From Aliiglaciecola lipolytica E3 (GTDB lineage: Bacteria > Pseudomonadota > Gammaproteobacteria > Enterobacterales > Alteromonadaceae), in assembly GCF_000314975.1 (NCBI RefSeq), contig NZ_BAEN01000036.1, positions 59,163-123,162 on the forward strand: a DNA stretch of 64,000 nucleotides. Direction: 5' to 3'. A program made the translations under genes and the position numbers. Shown here one piece after another: positions 45,323 through 56,545 of the stretch. Each line of letters starts with the position of its first letter. Positions within the stretch are counted from its first letter, which is position 1. The notes under the pieces were generated by a model, which ran no database searches, was not told the origin of the DNA, and saw only the letters and a list, made by a program, of their open reading frames with translations.

Positions 45323-48148
45323 ATGAGCGACTATAAACATACGTTGAATTTACCTGAAACCGAATTCCCAATGCGCGGTAATTTGGCTAATCGGGAACCG
45401 CAAATGCTGAAACAATGGACACAGAAAAAACTGTACCATGTGATTCGCGAGGCCAAAAAAGGTAAAACTCCTTTTGTTTTGCATGATGGCCCTCCATACG
45501 CAAACGGCGATATACATATCGGACATGCGGTGAATAAAATTCTTAAAGACGTGATTGTTAAGTCTAAAACCTTATCCGATTTTGATGCGCCTTATGTTCC
45601 AGGTTGGGATTGCCACGGTCTTCCAATCGAACTGCAGGTTGAAAAAAAGGTTGGCAAACCTGGCAAAAAAGTAACTGCTGCAGAATTTCGTCAAAAGTGT
45701 CGGGATTACGCTGAGCGTCAGATCGCAGGTCAAAAAAGTGATTTTATTCGTCTTGGTGTGTTAGGCGAGTGGGATAAACCTTACAAAACCATGGATTTCA
45801 GTTCTGAGGCGGATATTATTCGTGCGTTGGGCGGCATTGTGCGTTCTGGACATATGGAAAAAGGCTTTAAACCTGTTCATTGGTGTACTGATTGTGGTTC
45901 GGCTTTGGCGGAAGCTGAAGTGGAATATCAAGACAAACAATCACCATCGATTGATGTGCGTTTTGGTGCTGAAGATCAAGAAGCTGTGGTTGAAGCATTT
46001 AAACATCCTGAAGGACATGTTGGAGAAGGGCCTGTATCAGTCATAATCTGGACTACCACGCCTTGGACTTTGCCAGCTAATAGAGCGGTTTGTGTTAGTC
46101 CTAAGCTTGAATACACATTAGTGCAGGTTGAAGGCGAGAATCCAGAACGCTTCGTGATTGCTTCGGACTTGGTCAAATCCTGTATGGATCGCTTTGGTAT
46201 AGAACATTATCATGCATTGGGTTATTGCCACGGTGATGCGCTTGAGAATCAGCGTATTTGGCATCCTTTTTATGACTTTACCGTTCCGTTAATTTTGGGA
46301 GACCATGTTACTACTGAATCAGGTACTGGTTGTGTACATACCGCGCCAGGACATGGTGTTGACGATTTCAATGTAGGCGCAAAATATGGACTAGAGGTGG
46401 CCAGCCCAGTTTGCGCAAACGGTGTATATTTACCAGGCACTGAACTATTCGAAGGCGAACATGTATTAAAAGCTAATGCGCATATTGTTGATGTGTTAGT
46501 TGAACATAAAGCGTTGGTTCACCACCATGCTTATACACACAGTTACCCGCACTGCTGGCGACATAAAACCCCGATTATTTTCCGTGCAACCCCCCAGTGG
46601 TTTATCAGTATGGATAAAAATGGTTTACGTCAGCAATCGTTAGCAGAAATTGCCAAAACTCAATGGATCCCTGAATGGGGCCAAAATCGTATTGAAAGCA
46701 TGGTCGAAGGACGTCCAGATTGGTGTATATCTCGACAACGTACTTGGGGCGTTCCTATTGCTTTGTTTGTTCACAAAGATACTGGCGCATTGCACCCCAA
46801 CACCGATGAACTACTTGAAAAAGTAGCAAAACTGGTTGAACAACACGGAATTCAGGCTTGGTGGGATATCGATACACCAGCATTTTTAGAAGATGAAGAT
46901 ACCGAGTACGTAAAAGTATCTGATACCTTGGACGTTTGGTTTGACTCTGGTGTGACTCATCATTTCGTCGTTGATAGTCGAGACGATATTCCGGCATCAG
47001 CCGATTTGTATTTAGAAGGTTCAGACCAACACCGTGGATGGTTTATGTCGTCATTGATGACCAGTGTGGCTGAGAAAGGCCGCGCTCCATACAAGCAGGT
47101 GTTGACGCATGGCTTTACCGTAGACGGTGACGGCAAAAAGATGTCTAAATCGATTGGTAATACAGTAGCGCCGCAGGAAGTGATTAATAAACTTGGTGCA
47201 GATATTTTGCGTCTTTGGGTAGCATCTACTGATTATCGAAGCGAAATTGCTGTTTCAGATGAAATCTTAAAACGCTCAGCAGATTCTTATCGCCGTATTC
47301 GTAATACAGCTCGATTCTTATTGGCTAATTTGAATGGCTTTAACCCCGAAACAGATTTAGTCGCGTTTGATGAACTTGTAGAGTTAGACAAGTGGGCGGT
47401 CGGGCGCGCAGCTGAAATTCAAAAAGATATTATTCAGGCCTATGAAAAGTATGATTTATTGGTGGTTTGCCAAAAAATGATGCAGTTCTGCTCAATAGAA
47501 ATGGGTAGTTTTTACCTTGATATTATCAAAGACAGACAATATACCGCCAAAGCCGACGGACATGCACGACGTTCTTGTCAAACAGCCTTGTACCATATTG
47601 TTGAAGCACTTGTGCGCTGGATGGCTCCAGTAACTAGCTTTACTGCACAGGAGCTTTGGCAAGAGATGCCGGGCAAACGAGATGAATTTGTGTTTACCGG
47701 TACTTGGTATGACGGTCTGCCTAAGCAGGCTGCGCAAGGCAGTTTCGATAATAGCTTTTGGCTAAAAGTACTGGCTGTAAAAGAACAGGTCAATCGAGCA
47801 CTAGAACAGCAACGTAAAGATGGTAAGTTAGGTGCTTCACTGGAAGCAAAAGTGACCTTGTACGCTAGTAAAGAGCTCGCCGAAAAACTAACTCAGTTAC
47901 AAGACGAATTACGCTTTGTTTTGATCACCTCTGCTGCGAAAGTGGTTGAAGTGACCGCTAAACCAGAAAATGCAATCGACACTGAAATTTCAGACTTATG
48001 GTTAGATATTGTTAAGTCAGAAGATGCGAAGTGTGTTCGTTGTTGGCATTACCGAGAAGATGTAGGCGCGGATGCCGAGCACCCTGAGCTATGTCATCGC
48101 TGTGTTGATAATGTTGAAGGTGCTGGTGAGTCAAGACAATATGCTTAA
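45323..48148 (+). CDS. ileS: Isoleucyl-tRNA synthetase
   Basis: Class I synthetase charging tRNA-Ile, 941 residues. HIGH motif in [16 protein letters not shown], editing domain with [17 protein letters not shown] motif in [13 protein letters not shown] and a C-terminal zinc finger ([10 protein letters not shown] ... CHRCVDNV). Full length, type 1 bacterial enzyme. lspA begins inside its last codons. Confidence 0.98.
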   Translation: MSDYKHTLNLPETEFPMRGNLANREPQMLKQWTQKKLYHVIREAKKGKTPFVLHDGPPYANGDIHIGHAVNKILKDVIVKSKTLSDFDAPYVPGWDCHGLPIELQVEKKVGKPGKKVTAAEFRQKCRDYAERQIAGQKSDFIRLGVLGEWDKPYKTMDFSSEADIIRALGGIVRSGHMEKGFKPVHWCTDCGSALAEAEVEYQDKQSPSIDVRFGAEDQEAVVEAFKHPEGHVGEGPVSVIIWTTTPWTLPANRAVCVSPKLEYTLVQVEGENPERFVIASDLVKSCMDRFGIEHYHALGYCHGDALENQRIWHPFYDFTVPLILGDHVTTESGTGCVHTAPGHGVDDFNVGAKYGLEVASPVCANGVYLPGTELFEGEHVLKANAHIVDVLVEHKALVHHHAYTHSYPHCWRHKTPIIFRATPQWFISMDKNGLRQQSLAEIAKTQWIPEWGQNRIESMVEGRPDWCISRQRTWGVPIALFVHKDTGALHPNTDELLEKVAKLVEQHGIQAWWDIDTPAFLEDEDTEYVKVSDTLDVWFDSGVTHHFVVDSRDDIPASADLYLEGSDQHRGWFMSSLMTSVAEKGRAPYKQVLTHGFTVDGDGKKMSKSIGNTVAPQEVINKLGADILRLWVASTDYRSEIAVSDEILKRSADSYRRIRNTARFLLANLNGFNPETDLVAFDELVELDKWAVGRAAEIQKDIIQAYEKYDLLVVCQKMMQFCSIEMGSFYLDIIKDRQYTAKADGHARRSCQTALYHIVEALVRWMAPVTSFTAQELWQEMPGKRDEFVFTGTWYDGLPKQAAQGSFDNSFWLKVLAVKEQVNRALEQQRKDGKLGASLEAKVTLYASKELAEKLTQLQDELRFVLITSAAKVVEVTAKPENAIDTEISDLWLDIVKSEDAKCVRCWHYREDVGADAEHPELCHRCVDNVEGAGESRQYA

Positions 48149-48653
48149 TTTATTGACGCAAACAGGCTTACGCTTTTTATGGCTGGCGTTGCTGACATTG
48201 ATATTAGATCAATGGAGTAAACATGCGGTTCTTGCTGGAATGGAATTGTACCAATCTATCCAGATTACGCCGTTCTTTAATTTAACACACACACGTAATT
48301 ACGGGGCCGCCTTTAGCTTTTTAAATGATGCTAGTGGATGGCAACGATGGATGTTTACAGCAATAGCTGTGGTCGTCAGCGTAGTTATTCTACGTTGGTT
48401 AAAAGGGGCACCTAAACATCAAATTATGTTGCCCGTGGCTTTTAGTCTTATTTTAGGCGGCGCATTAGGCAATGTTTATGATCGTGTTGTATACGGTTAT
48501 GTGGTTGATTTTTTGCACGTTTATTATCAACAATATGAATGGCCTGTATTTAATATTGCCGATAGTGCAATTTGTTTAGGAGCGTTTTTGTTGATTATCG
48601 ACATGTTTAAAAACAAAGAACAAAATGGAGAGGCTGATAATGCTGGAAATTAA
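48141..48653 (+). CDS. lspA: Lipoprotein signal peptidase (signal peptidase II)
   Basis: Aspartyl membrane protease that removes signal peptides of prolipoproteins. Start ATG 48141 overlaps the ileS stop by eight bases and gives [20 protein letters not shown]; an upstream ATG lies within ileS. 170 residues, four TM segments, with catalytic Asp residues in [16 protein letters not shown] and [11 protein letters not shown] and the conserved N in [11 protein letters not shown]. Part of ileS-lspA-fkpB-ispH. Confidence 0.96.
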   Translation: MLNLLTQTGLRFLWLALLTLILDQWSKHAVLAGMELYQSIQITPFFNLTHTRNYGAAFSFLNDASGWQRWMFTAIAVVVSVVILRWLKGAPKHQIMLPVAFSLILGGALGNVYDRVVYGYVVDFLHVYYQQYEWPVFNIADSAICLGAFLLIIDMFKNKEQNGEADNAGN

Positions 48654-49071
48654 TCAATCCAGTGTGGTTTTGATGCACTTTGATTTAAAGTTATCTGACG
48701 GTTCTGCTGCTGACAGTACGCGCGTCAATAATAAGCCGGCGAAGTTGCAAATGGGTGACGGTAGTTTAACAGCTAACTTTGAGGCGTGTTTGTTAGGATT
48801 AAAAGAAGGTGACAAAAAGTCATTTACCCTGCAAGCTGATGAAGCCTTCGGCATGCCAAATCCAGATAATATGCATCATATGGATAAGTCACGCTTTTCC
48901 GCTGAGACGCCTATTGAAGTCGGTACTATTATCGCATTTAGTCAACCAGATGGCAGTGAAATCCCCGGTATTATACGAGACATAGCGGGCGATTCAGTCA
49001 CCGTAGACTTTAATCATCCTTTGGCCGGTCAAACCGTAATTTTTGATGTGGAGATCCTTAGCGTAAGCTAA
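48640..49071 (+). CDS. fkpB: FKBP-type peptidyl-prolyl isomerase FkpB (SlpA)
   Basis: SlyD-like short FKBP chaperone of 143 residues. The ATG at 48640 ([18 protein letters not shown]) is preferred over that at 48625 because GGAGAGG lies properly spaced before it. Has the FKBP half-domain with insert-in-flap (ADEAFGMPNPDNMHHMDKSRF, IAGDSVTVDFNHPLAG). Overlaps lspA by 14 bases; ispH follows after 11 bp. Confidence 0.95.
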   Translation: MLEINQSSVVLMHFDLKLSDGSAADSTRVNNKPAKLQMGDGSLTANFEACLLGLKEGDKKSFTLQADEAFGMPNPDNMHHMDKSRFSAETPIEVGTIIAFSQPDGSEIPGIIRDIAGDSVTVDFNHPLAGQTVIFDVEILSVS

Positions 49072-49082
49072 GCATGTAACCT

Positions 49083-50024
49083 ATGCAGATTCATTTAGCT
49101 AATCCAAGAGGTTTCTGTGCCGGTGTAGACCGTGCTATAACCATTGTAGAACGTGCATTAGAAATCTTTGCACCGCCAATTTATGTGCGTCACGAAGTGG
49201 TTCACAATAAATTCGTTGTCGATGGTTTGAAAAAGCGGGGCGCAAAATTTGTCGATGAGCTAAACGAAGTGCCCGATGACAGTATTGTTATTTTTTCTGC
49301 TCACGGGGTTTCTCAAGCGGTGCGAAATGAAGCAGACAAGCGTGGCTTGAAAGTGTTTGATGCGACTTGTCCCTTGGTAACTAAAGTGCATATGGAAGTC
49401 ATGCGGGCTAGTAAAAAAGGTACCGAATGCATATTGATTGGCCATCAAGGGCACCCTGAAGTTGAAGGTACAATGGGGCAATACGATAATCCTGCTGGTG
49501 GCATTTATTTAGTTGAATCGGTTGCTGATGTAGCTAATGTCCCTGTGAAGAATCCACAAAAGTTATATTATTGTAGCCAGACAACCTTATCTGTAGATGA
49601 TACTGCAGATGTTATTGATGCGCTTAGAGATAAATTTCCTGCCATTGAAGGGCCTCGCAAAGATGACATTTGTTATGCCACCCAAAATCGACAAGATGCG
49701 GTGCGTGAATTGTCTGCCGATTGTGACGTGTTGCTCGTGGTAGGCGCACAAAATAGTTCTAATTCCAACCGACTTAGGGAGTTGGCAGAAAAGATTGGGG
49801 CGCAAGCGCACCTTATCGATAGCGCCGAATGTATTCAGAAAGAATGGTTGGACGGCGCCGCAAATATTGGCGTAACAGCTGGGGCGTCAGCACCTGAAGT
49901 GCTGGTAAAAGAAGTGATTGATAAACTGCTAAGCTGGGGCGCTGAACATGCAACTGAACGTCCGGGTCGCGAAGAAAATATCGAGTTTGCCGTTCCAAAA
50001 GAATTAAGAGTTAAACAACTCTAA
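49083..50024 (+). CDS. ispH: 4-hydroxy-3-methylbut-2-enyl diphosphate reductase
   Basis: Last enzyme of the MEP isoprenoid pathway, an iron-sulfur protein. 313 residues with the three cluster-ligand cysteines ([34 protein letters not shown]), substrate-binding HEVVHN and [11 protein letters not shown], and SSNSNRL. Full length, last gene of the ileS block. Confidence 0.98.
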   Translation: MQIHLANPRGFCAGVDRAITIVERALEIFAPPIYVRHEVVHNKFVVDGLKKRGAKFVDELNEVPDDSIVIFSAHGVSQAVRNEADKRGLKVFDATCPLVTKVHMEVMRASKKGTECILIGHQGHPEVEGTMGQYDNPAGGIYLVESVADVANVPVKNPQKLYYCSQTTLSVDDTADVIDALRDKFPAIEGPRKDDICYATQNRQDAVRELSADCDVLLVVGAQNSSNSNRLRELAEKIGAQAHLIDSAECIQKEWLDGAANIGVTAGASAPEVLVKEVIDKLLSWGAEHATERPGREENIEFAVPKELRVKQL

Positions 50025-50366
50025 TCCATCTTTTTAGAATTTAAATCGCTGGCAACGGTTAATAGCCGTTGCCAATTGTTTAAAACATCTTTCTAAGGTA
50101 TTGATTAGCATAACGAAGGTGGAACTATAGGCTCTATCTTTTAGCTCGTCCTACATTGATTCTGCAGACATCCTATCCTCTAAGATTCATACTTAACTAC
50201 CTTAATTTCATACCTAAGCTGTGTTGAAGATAACCAAAACTTGTCCTAAATAGGCTAAATTTACTACCATCATTAAAGTCTTTCCGTAGGAAGTAAAGCA
50301 ACTCACTATACTAACAGTTGCTTTTGACTTAAATTTGAACCGGTTAATCAAGATTCGGGAGTGGCG
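50025..50366. other. Intergenic region upstream of pilV
   Basis: About 340 bp with the ispH terminator and the control region of the pilVWXY1E operon. No fimU/fimT-type gene is present, although many gammaproteobacteria have one here. No convincing promoter was found. Confidence 0.6.
50051..50081 (+). terminator. Terminator after ispH
   Basis: GGCAACGG (50051-50058) pairs with CCGTTGCC (50066-50073), followed by AATTGTTT. Confidence 0.75.
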
Positions 50367-51002
50367 GTGGCTATCAGCATTACTAATCAACATAAATCAT
50401 TACGTCAACATGGCGTAGGAATGATTGAGGTATTAGTCACCTTATTTATATTGTCTATCGGCATATTGGGCGTTGCGTCATTACAATTTATTAGCTCATT
50501 TTCAAATTCGGATGCGTTGAACCGTTCTCAATCTGTTATGGTTGCCCAACAACTTAGCGAACGGTTACGTGCCAGCGCTAGAATGTCACTGATTGGAGAT
50601 GGCTTAGTCGTCGATCCAAATTACTTCAATACCGATGTGTATAACTTTAACAATCTTTCTTGTAATTCATCTGCCACTGATTATAACTGCTTTTGTTTAA
50701 CTCGACCGGCTGCAATCCCAAATTGTGCTGGTGGGCAGTGTTCTGCATCTCAATTTGCTGTTTACGATGGGTATGAAGCATCTTGCTCTGCCGTATCTTC
50801 AAATCCAACCGTTAAATTGAATGTGACTTGCCAAGATAACAATGTTCTTGATGCTGAAGCATGCAGCACAGGTTCGCGAGTTAGTATCTTACTGTCTTGG
50901 CCGGTTGAAAACTGGAAAAACATCGATCGAGCGCTTAATGCGGAATGTAACGTAGATGAAAGCGAACCTCATGACTGCGTAAAATTGGATGTTTTGTTAT
51001 GA
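50367..51002 (+). CDS. pilV: Type IV pilus minor pilin PilV
   Basis: Minor pilin needed for pilus initiation. 211 residues from GTG 50367, chosen because GGGAG lies five bases upstream (the GTG at 50361 overlaps it). Leader up to HGVG, cleaved before MIEVLVTLFILSIGILGVASLQ (Glu at +3 from the Met; family GxxE pattern). Contains four or more Cys in the soluble part (CNSSATDYNCFCL). Stop overlaps pilW start (ATGA). Confidence 0.9.
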   Translation: MAISITNQHKSLRQHGVGMIEVLVTLFILSIGILGVASLQFISSFSNSDALNRSQSVMVAQQLSERLRASARMSLIGDGLVVDPNYFNTDVYNFNNLSCNSSATDYNCFCLTRPAAIPNCAGGQCSASQFAVYDGYEASCSAVSSNPTVKLNVTCQDNNVLDAEACSTGSRVSILLSWPVENWKNIDRALNAECNVDESEPHDCVKLDVLL

Positions 51003-51868
51003 AATCCATTTTTCGCAACCAACGTGGCTTCAGTTTAGTCGAAATTATGATAACTCTCGCCCTTGGCTTGTTAATAACTGGGGCAATCATTCAGGTTTTA
51101 GTCAGTAATAGTTTAACCGAAAGATTGAATCGGTCGTTATCATCTACCCAAGAAAGTGGACGATTTATTATTTCTCGCCTGCGAAATGAGTTTTTAATGG
51201 CCGGTTTATATGACGTGTTGGATCCCGATTTAAATAGAGACCTCGATGTAGTTTTAGAAAATGCCTTTGTACGTAATCACCCAGTCATTCTACCTGGCGA
51301 CTTTAATGCGTTTAATGATGTAGGCTCGGTGCAAGGGGCATCAGGTACTAACGACAAAGTAGCGATCGCTTTGCAGGCTAGAACAGACTGCCGTGGATAC
51401 AAGTTAGGCTATGCTGAGCAAGAAGAATTCTTCGTGGTTAACGAGTATTTTGTTGATGGTAAGACTCTGAAGTGCCGAGGGTTTGATGGTCGCGTATTGC
51501 GCGGTCAAAAAGCCGCTGTCGGCCACGATTCACATGCGGCTGTTACATTACTTGACGAAGTCGAAAGCTTTCAAGTGCAATATGGTTATACCAATAATTT
51601 ATTAACTGGAGATAACTCTGCACGCCCGGTGAGTTACGTCACCGCTGATCAGTTACCTGCTGTTTTAGATGATGATGGCCAGGTCGTTGCCATACGCATA
51701 GCTGTGCTGATAAAAGGTGATGCAGAAGTGTCTCTTATATCTGTTCCTAGTTTTAAATTACTCAATGAAACAGCAATTTCACCCTCAGAAAAACGTCTGT
51801 TTAAATTATTTGAAACGACAATCACATTACGCAATGTGAAGAACTTTATGCGAAGTAGAAAAGTATGA
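50999..51868 (+). CDS. pilW: Type IV pilus minor pilin PilW
   Basis: 289 residues with leader MKSIFRNQRG and FSLVEIMITLALGLLITGAI (Glu5). Typical PilW sequence in ESGRFIISRLRNEFLMAGLYDV and the C-terminal VVAIRIAVLIKG. Coupled to pilV and pilX by four-base overlaps. Confidence 0.92.
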   Translation: MKSIFRNQRGFSLVEIMITLALGLLITGAIIQVLVSNSLTERLNRSLSSTQESGRFIISRLRNEFLMAGLYDVLDPDLNRDLDVVLENAFVRNHPVILPGDFNAFNDVGSVQGASGTNDKVAIALQARTDCRGYKLGYAEQEEFFVVNEYFVDGKTLKCRGFDGRVLRGQKAAVGHDSHAAVTLLDEVESFQVQYGYTNNLLTGDNSARPVSYVTADQLPAVLDDDGQVVAIRIAVLIKGDAEVSLISVPSFKLLNETAISPSEKRLFKLFETTITLRNVKNFMRSRKV

Positions 51869-52431
51869 AACAACAAGGGCTAGTAATGGTGTTTGCTTTG
51901 TTGGTACTAATGAGTTTAACCGTGCTCGGTGTAGCTTCTGTATCAAGTAGTTTAATGCAAAACAAAATGGCAGTATCGATGGAGAAACAATCGTTAGCAT
52001 TTGATGCTGCAGAGTCGGCAATTGCGGGCGTTGTATTTGAAGCCGAAGATGAAGTTTTGCTGTCAGATCCAGATCAACTCGATCCATTATCACAAGCCAG
52101 AATGGGTAATGCTGTAGATTTAGCAAATGACGATATGAGTTGTTTTAATGATGAAGATTGGACCAATCGCGCAGTTACAGCAGCCAACGGTTTGCAAACC
52201 AACACCGTTCATATAGCGGAAGGGCTTTACGACGATAACCCTGCGATTACAAGTTGGTCAAGAACGGCGTTTATTGCTGAGCGCGCTTGTCTTGGTTCAA
52301 GCAATGTCATCGGCGGTAGTAACATTAATTGTCATGTTTTTATTATTAAAGGTTGCGGTCGCATGGAAGGCTCAAAATTCGCCGTTGCCAACACGTTAAG
52401 TGCATCGGTCTTTGCGCCAGCGTCACAATAG
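51865..52431 (+). CDS. pilX: Type IV pilus minor pilin PilX
   Basis: 188 residues. The N-terminus MKQQGLVMVFALLVLMSLTVLGVASV is the PilX type with no Glu5, and AFDAAESAIAG is a hallmark of PilX. Located between pilW and pilY1, overlapping pilW by four bases. Confidence 0.9.
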   Translation: MKQQGLVMVFALLVLMSLTVLGVASVSSSLMQNKMAVSMEKQSLAFDAAESAIAGVVFEAEDEVLLSDPDQLDPLSQARMGNAVDLANDDMSCFNDEDWTNRAVTAANGLQTNTVHIAEGLYDDNPAITSWSRTAFIAERACLGSSNVIGGSNINCHVFIIKGCGRMEGSKFAVANTLSASVFAPASQ

Positions 52432-52444
52432 AGAGGTTGTATTT

Positions 52445-55400
52445 ATGTCTATTAAGAAGGCGTTACATGCTGGGGGAGCATTTTTGCTGTCAAGCATGGT
52501 CATGTTTTCGGCATTTGGCGATGATTTAGAAATTTATTTAGGTAACTCAGACGCTGCGGTTGAATATTATCCAAATGTTCTATTTATTATGGATACATCA
52601 GGCAGTATGGGGGCATACGATAATACCAGCCAAACGCGTATGCTGCGTGTCCAAAATGCCTTAAAAGAAACCTTAAGCAAAGTTACAAACGTCAATGCAG
52701 GGTTAATGCGTTTTTCTGATTATGGTGGCCCGATTCTATACCCTATTAGTCAGATAGATTCGAGCGTTTTGCCCGTTATTACCAAGACCGTATCGGCAGG
52801 TGATGATGATGCACATGAAATTTTAGGTAACGTTAATAGAGGCAGTGATGAAGTTAGACTTACTTACGGAACGACAACTGTCACTAGCGGTTTTCGTTTT
52901 CAGGAGCTCAATATTCCTCAGGGTGCGACGATTACCGATGCATATCTTCGTTTAACCTCTGCACAGTTAAATACTTCCGATGCCAAGTTGAAAATTCGCG
53001 CTGAATTAGTATCAGATGCAACTGAATTTTCAAATGACGATTACGATATATCTTCACGTACACTTACGGCTAATGAAGTTAATTGGGACAGCGATAACAG
53101 TTGGCCATTGTCGGGAGAAACGCTTGCAAGTCCTGATATAACAGAAGTTATCCAAGAAGTGGTTGATCAATCGGGTTGGTGTGGAGCCAATGACTTAAAT
53201 ATTATTATCGAAGGTACAAGTGTAGATAGCTCCAGTGATCGCAAAGCTGAATCTTATGACGATGGTTCAGGTTCAGGTGTTCAATTAGTTATTGCTTACG
53301 ATAGTTCTTCAACACCAGGTTGTGTGAGAGGGGAGTTTAACTATCAAGTAGCATCAAACCACGACAATGCTGAAGAACGTGGAAATGGCTATGAATCCAC
53401 CGGGACCGAACTGACATTTAACGACTATTACAATGATTATGTAGGTATCCGTTTTAGGGGCTTAACATTGCCTCCCAATGCAGTTATTACTAATGCTTAT
53501 ATCCGCTTTACTTCCTATTCAAATAAAACGGGTAGTGGTGCTTCATTTGTTATTCGCGGTATTGATGAAGGTAACCCAGATAACTTTAAAAACTATAATA
53601 GATATTTGTTACGCAATAAATCCAAAACCTCTGCGTCAGTAACCTGGGGCAACATTCCAAAATGGTATAAAAATTACACTTACGAAACGCCTGATATATC
53701 TGCCATTGTACAAGAAATTGTCAATCGCGGGGACTGGGAATCAGGTAATGATATGGGATTTGTATTGTCTGATTTTAATGGCGTTCGAGGTGGTTATTCT
53801 TATAAAGGTAAGCCGTCAGGGGCACCTGAGTTAATAATTGAGTATCAGGGATTGTCTACACCGGGTAGTACTTCTACCGTTCGTGATCATCTAATCAGTA
53901 AAGTAGAAGAATTATCAGAAAATGGTTATACACCTATTGTTGATACATTGCTGGAGGCGACTAACTACTTTGGCGGTCTAGCGGTCGATTATGGTTTACA
54001 AAGGGGAAATAGCTCAGTTTCAACGTCTGTGCGCAAAAGCACTAGGGTAAGCCACCGGTTATCTTATATCGGTGATAATTCCGTATTGCCATATGGTTGT
54101 GATAAAGATGATTTGAGTTCAAGTAATTGCGTTGGAGAATATATTCCTTCAGGTGCGGTGTACCAATCTCCCATCGTAGACCAACAATGTCAGACTAATA
54201 ATCACATTGTATTGTTATCTGATGGTGAAGCTAACAATAACCACAGTGTATCTAAAATCCAAACCTTATTGAATAAGACCTGTTCAGGCAGTGGGGGAGA
54301 AAAGTGTGGTGTAGATTTGGTTGCCAATATAGGGGATTTGGGTGATTCAGTTATTAACTCACGGATCATCACTCATACAATTGGATTCGCAACTAACAAC
54401 AATGCAAGTTCGTTTTTAAATCAGTTGGCCATCAATGGCGGTGGTGGATTCTACAAAGTGGACAACTCTGCCGATTTAGTAAAAGCATTTTCTTCAATTT
54501 TAAAAACGGTGAAAGATGTTAATACAACCTTTGTTTCACCAGGTGTAGCAGTAAACCAATTAAATCGTTTAACCCATAACGATGAACTCTATTTCGCATT
54601 ATTTAAACCTTCTGAAGGCGCTATTTGGCCAGGGAATTTGAAGCGCTACCGCATCGATGGCGATCAAGTTTTAGATCAAAATGGTTTAAAAGCAGTAGAT
54701 GAAGGAACTGGTTTCTTTTCAGAAAATGCACATAGTTTTTGGTCTGTTTTAGCTGATGGGAATGATGTAAGAGAAGGTGGTGCCGCCAGTCGAATGAGTT
54801 TGTCACGCAATATTTATACCTTTGATTCTCCAGGGAATATTGCCGTTAATGAAAATCAAATTCATGAAAACAATAGTAGTATTACCACAGGTGATTTGGC
54901 AATTTCTGCACTACCAGACGCTGATGTTTTACGCACCGATATTTTGAAGTGGGTACGCGGTGTCGATGTACGTGATGAGGACGGCGATAATGACTATACG
55001 GATGTGCGCTTGGCTATGGGTGATCCGATTCATTCTCAACCAATAATCGTCAACTATTCTGAAACCGAAAGCGCGATTTTAGTTGCTACAAATCATGGTC
55101 TTTTACACTCTTTTGATCCTTCATCGGGCAGTGAAAATTTCGCCGTAATGCCTAAAGAATTACTTACGAATCAGTACGATTTATATAAGGATGGTTCTTC
55201 ATTTAACCACATATATGGTTTAGATGGCGATATGGTTTTACGCAATACAGATAACAAAATGTATTTGTATGTTGGCATGCGTAGAGGCGGTAGAAACTAC
55301 TATGCATTTGATATAACAAGCAAAACTTCACCTTCATTAAAGTTTGAAATCCGAGGTGGAAGCACTGGTTTTGAAAAGCTAGGACAAAGCTGGTCGCGAC

Positions 55401-56530
55401 CAACTGTTACTAAGGTGAAAATTGGCTCAACTACGAAAGATGTCTTAATTTTTGCTGGTGGCTATGATGAGACGCAAGACGATAAACAAATCCGTAGTGC
55501 CGATGCGGTAGGTAACGCAGTTTATATGGTAGACGCTGATACTGGGAGTTTGTTATGGACTGCCAGTAACTCTGATGCGGATTTAGTCTTAACTGATATG
55601 CAATACAGTATTCCGGCAAGAGTATCGGTCATTGATAGGGAAGGAGATGGCGTTGCTGACCACATGTATATTGCCGATATGGGTGGACAGTTGTTTAGAT
55701 TAGATATTCATAACGGTAAAGGTGTTAATGAACTGGTAACCGGCGGTGTGATGGCTAAATTTGGTGGCGATGCGATTACGGACAATAGACGCTTCTTTTA
55801 TGGCCCTGACGTGTCAGAAATTAATTTAGGTGATGAGCACTTTTATGCCGTAGCGGTTGGGTCTGGCTATCGCGCACGTCCTTTGAATAGTGAGATACAA
55901 GACCATTTTTATATGATTAAAGATGAAGGTGTATTTAATCTAGATGAAAACGGTCAGTTTACTTTACCCGCTACACCGTATTTGATTTCAGATTTGTTTG
56001 ATGCAACTGCGCATACACTCACATCTAGTGATGAAACTGAAAGAGAAATAGCAACATCTGAATTTGCTAATAAACACGGTTGGTATTTAACTTTGGGTGC
56101 CGGTGGTGAAAAAGTTCTAGCTTCACCGCTTATCATAGATTACAAATTATTTTTTACGACTTACTTGCCTGCTAGTGCTAACAATAGTGCATGTGCACCA
56201 CCGTCAGGGAATAGTCGGGCATATTTGGTTAATTTGATTAATGCCAATGCAGTGACAGATTTAAATCAAGATGGCAATTTGGTAAATGAAGATCGATATG
56301 CTCAGTTGCAACAAACCGGAATCGCACCTGAAACCAAAATTTTGATTGAAGATATAACCACTCCCGTTGTGTGTTTAGGAACTGAATGTACTTCTGCAGT
56401 GATTGATATTGATGAAAATGGCGATGAAATAGCTTGTGGCACTGCCTTTGAATGTTTGGCCCAGAATATTTATGGTCGTTTTGAACGGGTTCTGAAAAGC
56501 AGTTGGAAAACTGAAGTTGAAAGAGAATAA
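52445..56530 (+). CDS. pilY1: Type IV pilus tip protein PilY1 with two inserted beta domains
   Basis: Pilus-tip adhesin and retraction regulator. Start ATG 52445 has AGAGG upstream; signal peptide MSIKKALHAGGAFLLSSMVM... cleaved near FSAFG. 1361 residues, about 200 longer than P. aeruginosa PilY1. A von Willebrand A domain starts at once (MIDAS DTSGS, 50-54) but is split by two beta-sandwich-like inserts, about 118-286 (VTSGFRFQELNIPQGATITDAYLRL) and 290-470 (VGIRFRGLTLPPNAVITNAYIRF), and resumes at about 490 (HIVLLSDGEANN). The C-terminal half is the PilY1 beta-propeller, with calcium-loop-like acidic stretches (DEDGDNDYTD, DREGDGVAD). Confidence 0.93.
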   Translation: MSIKKALHAGGAFLLSSMVMFSAFGDDLEIYLGNSDAAVEYYPNVLFIMDTSGSMGAYDNTSQTRMLRVQNALKETLSKVTNVNAGLMRFSDYGGPILYPISQIDSSVLPVITKTVSAGDDDAHEILGNVNRGSDEVRLTYGTTTVTSGFRFQELNIPQGATITDAYLRLTSAQLNTSDAKLKIRAELVSDATEFSNDDYDISSRTLTANEVNWDSDNSWPLSGETLASPDITEVIQEVVDQSGWCGANDLNIIIEGTSVDSSSDRKAESYDDGSGSGVQLVIAYDSSSTPGCVRGEFNYQVASNHDNAEERGNGYESTGTELTFNDYYNDYVGIRFRGLTLPPNAVITNAYIRFTSYSNKTGSGASFVIRGIDEGNPDNFKNYNRYLLRNKSKTSASVTWGNIPKWYKNYTYETPDISAIVQEIVNRGDWESGNDMGFVLSDFNGVRGGYSYKGKPSGAPELIIEYQGLSTPGSTSTVRDHLISKVEELSENGYTPIVDTLLEATNYFGGLAVDYGLQRGNSSVSTSVRKSTRVSHRLSYIGDNSVLPYGCDKDDLSSSNCVGEYIPSGAVYQSPIVDQQCQTNNHIVLLSDGEANNNHSVSKIQTLLNKTCSGSGGEKCGVDLVANIGDLGDSVINSRIITHTIGFATNNNASSFLNQLAINGGGGFYKVDNSADLVKAFSSILKTVKDVNTTFVSPGVAVNQLNRLTHNDELYFALFKPSEGAIWPGNLKRYRIDGDQVLDQNGLKAVDEGTGFFSENAHSFWSVLADGNDVREGGAASRMSLSRNIYTFDSPGNIAVNENQIHENNSSITTGDLAISALPDADVLRTDILKWVRGVDVRDEDGDNDYTDVRLAMGDPIHSQPIIVNYSETESAILVATNHGLLHSFDPSSGSENFAVMPKELLTNQYDLYKDGSSFNHIYGLDGDMVLRNTDNKMYLYVGMRRGGRNYYAFDITSKTSPSLKFEIRGGSTGFEKLGQSWSRPTVTKVKIGSTTKDVLIFAGGYDETQDDKQIRSADAVGNAVYMVDADTGSLLWTASNSDADLVLTDMQYSIPARVSVIDREGDGVADHMYIADMGGQLFRLDIHNGKGVNELVTGGVMAKFGGDAITDNRRFFYGPDVSEINLGDEHFYAVAVGSGYRARPLNSEIQDHFYMIKDEGVFNLDENGQFTLPATPYLISDLFDATAHTLTSSDETEREIATSEFANKHGWYLTLGAGGEKVLASPLIIDYKLFFTTYLPASANNSACAPPSGNSRAYLVNLINANAVTDLNQDGNLVNEDRYAQLQQTGIAPETKILIEDITTPVVCLGTECTSAVIDIDENGDEIACGTAFECLAQNIYGRFERVLKSSWKTEVERE

Positions 56531-56545
56531 ACGAGGGGAATGAAA

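Noticed and set aside
50326..50338. Single GACTTAAATTTGA half-site upstream of pilV
   Set aside because: One half-site without a partner, IHF site or -24/-12 promoter; probably chance in AT-rich DNA.
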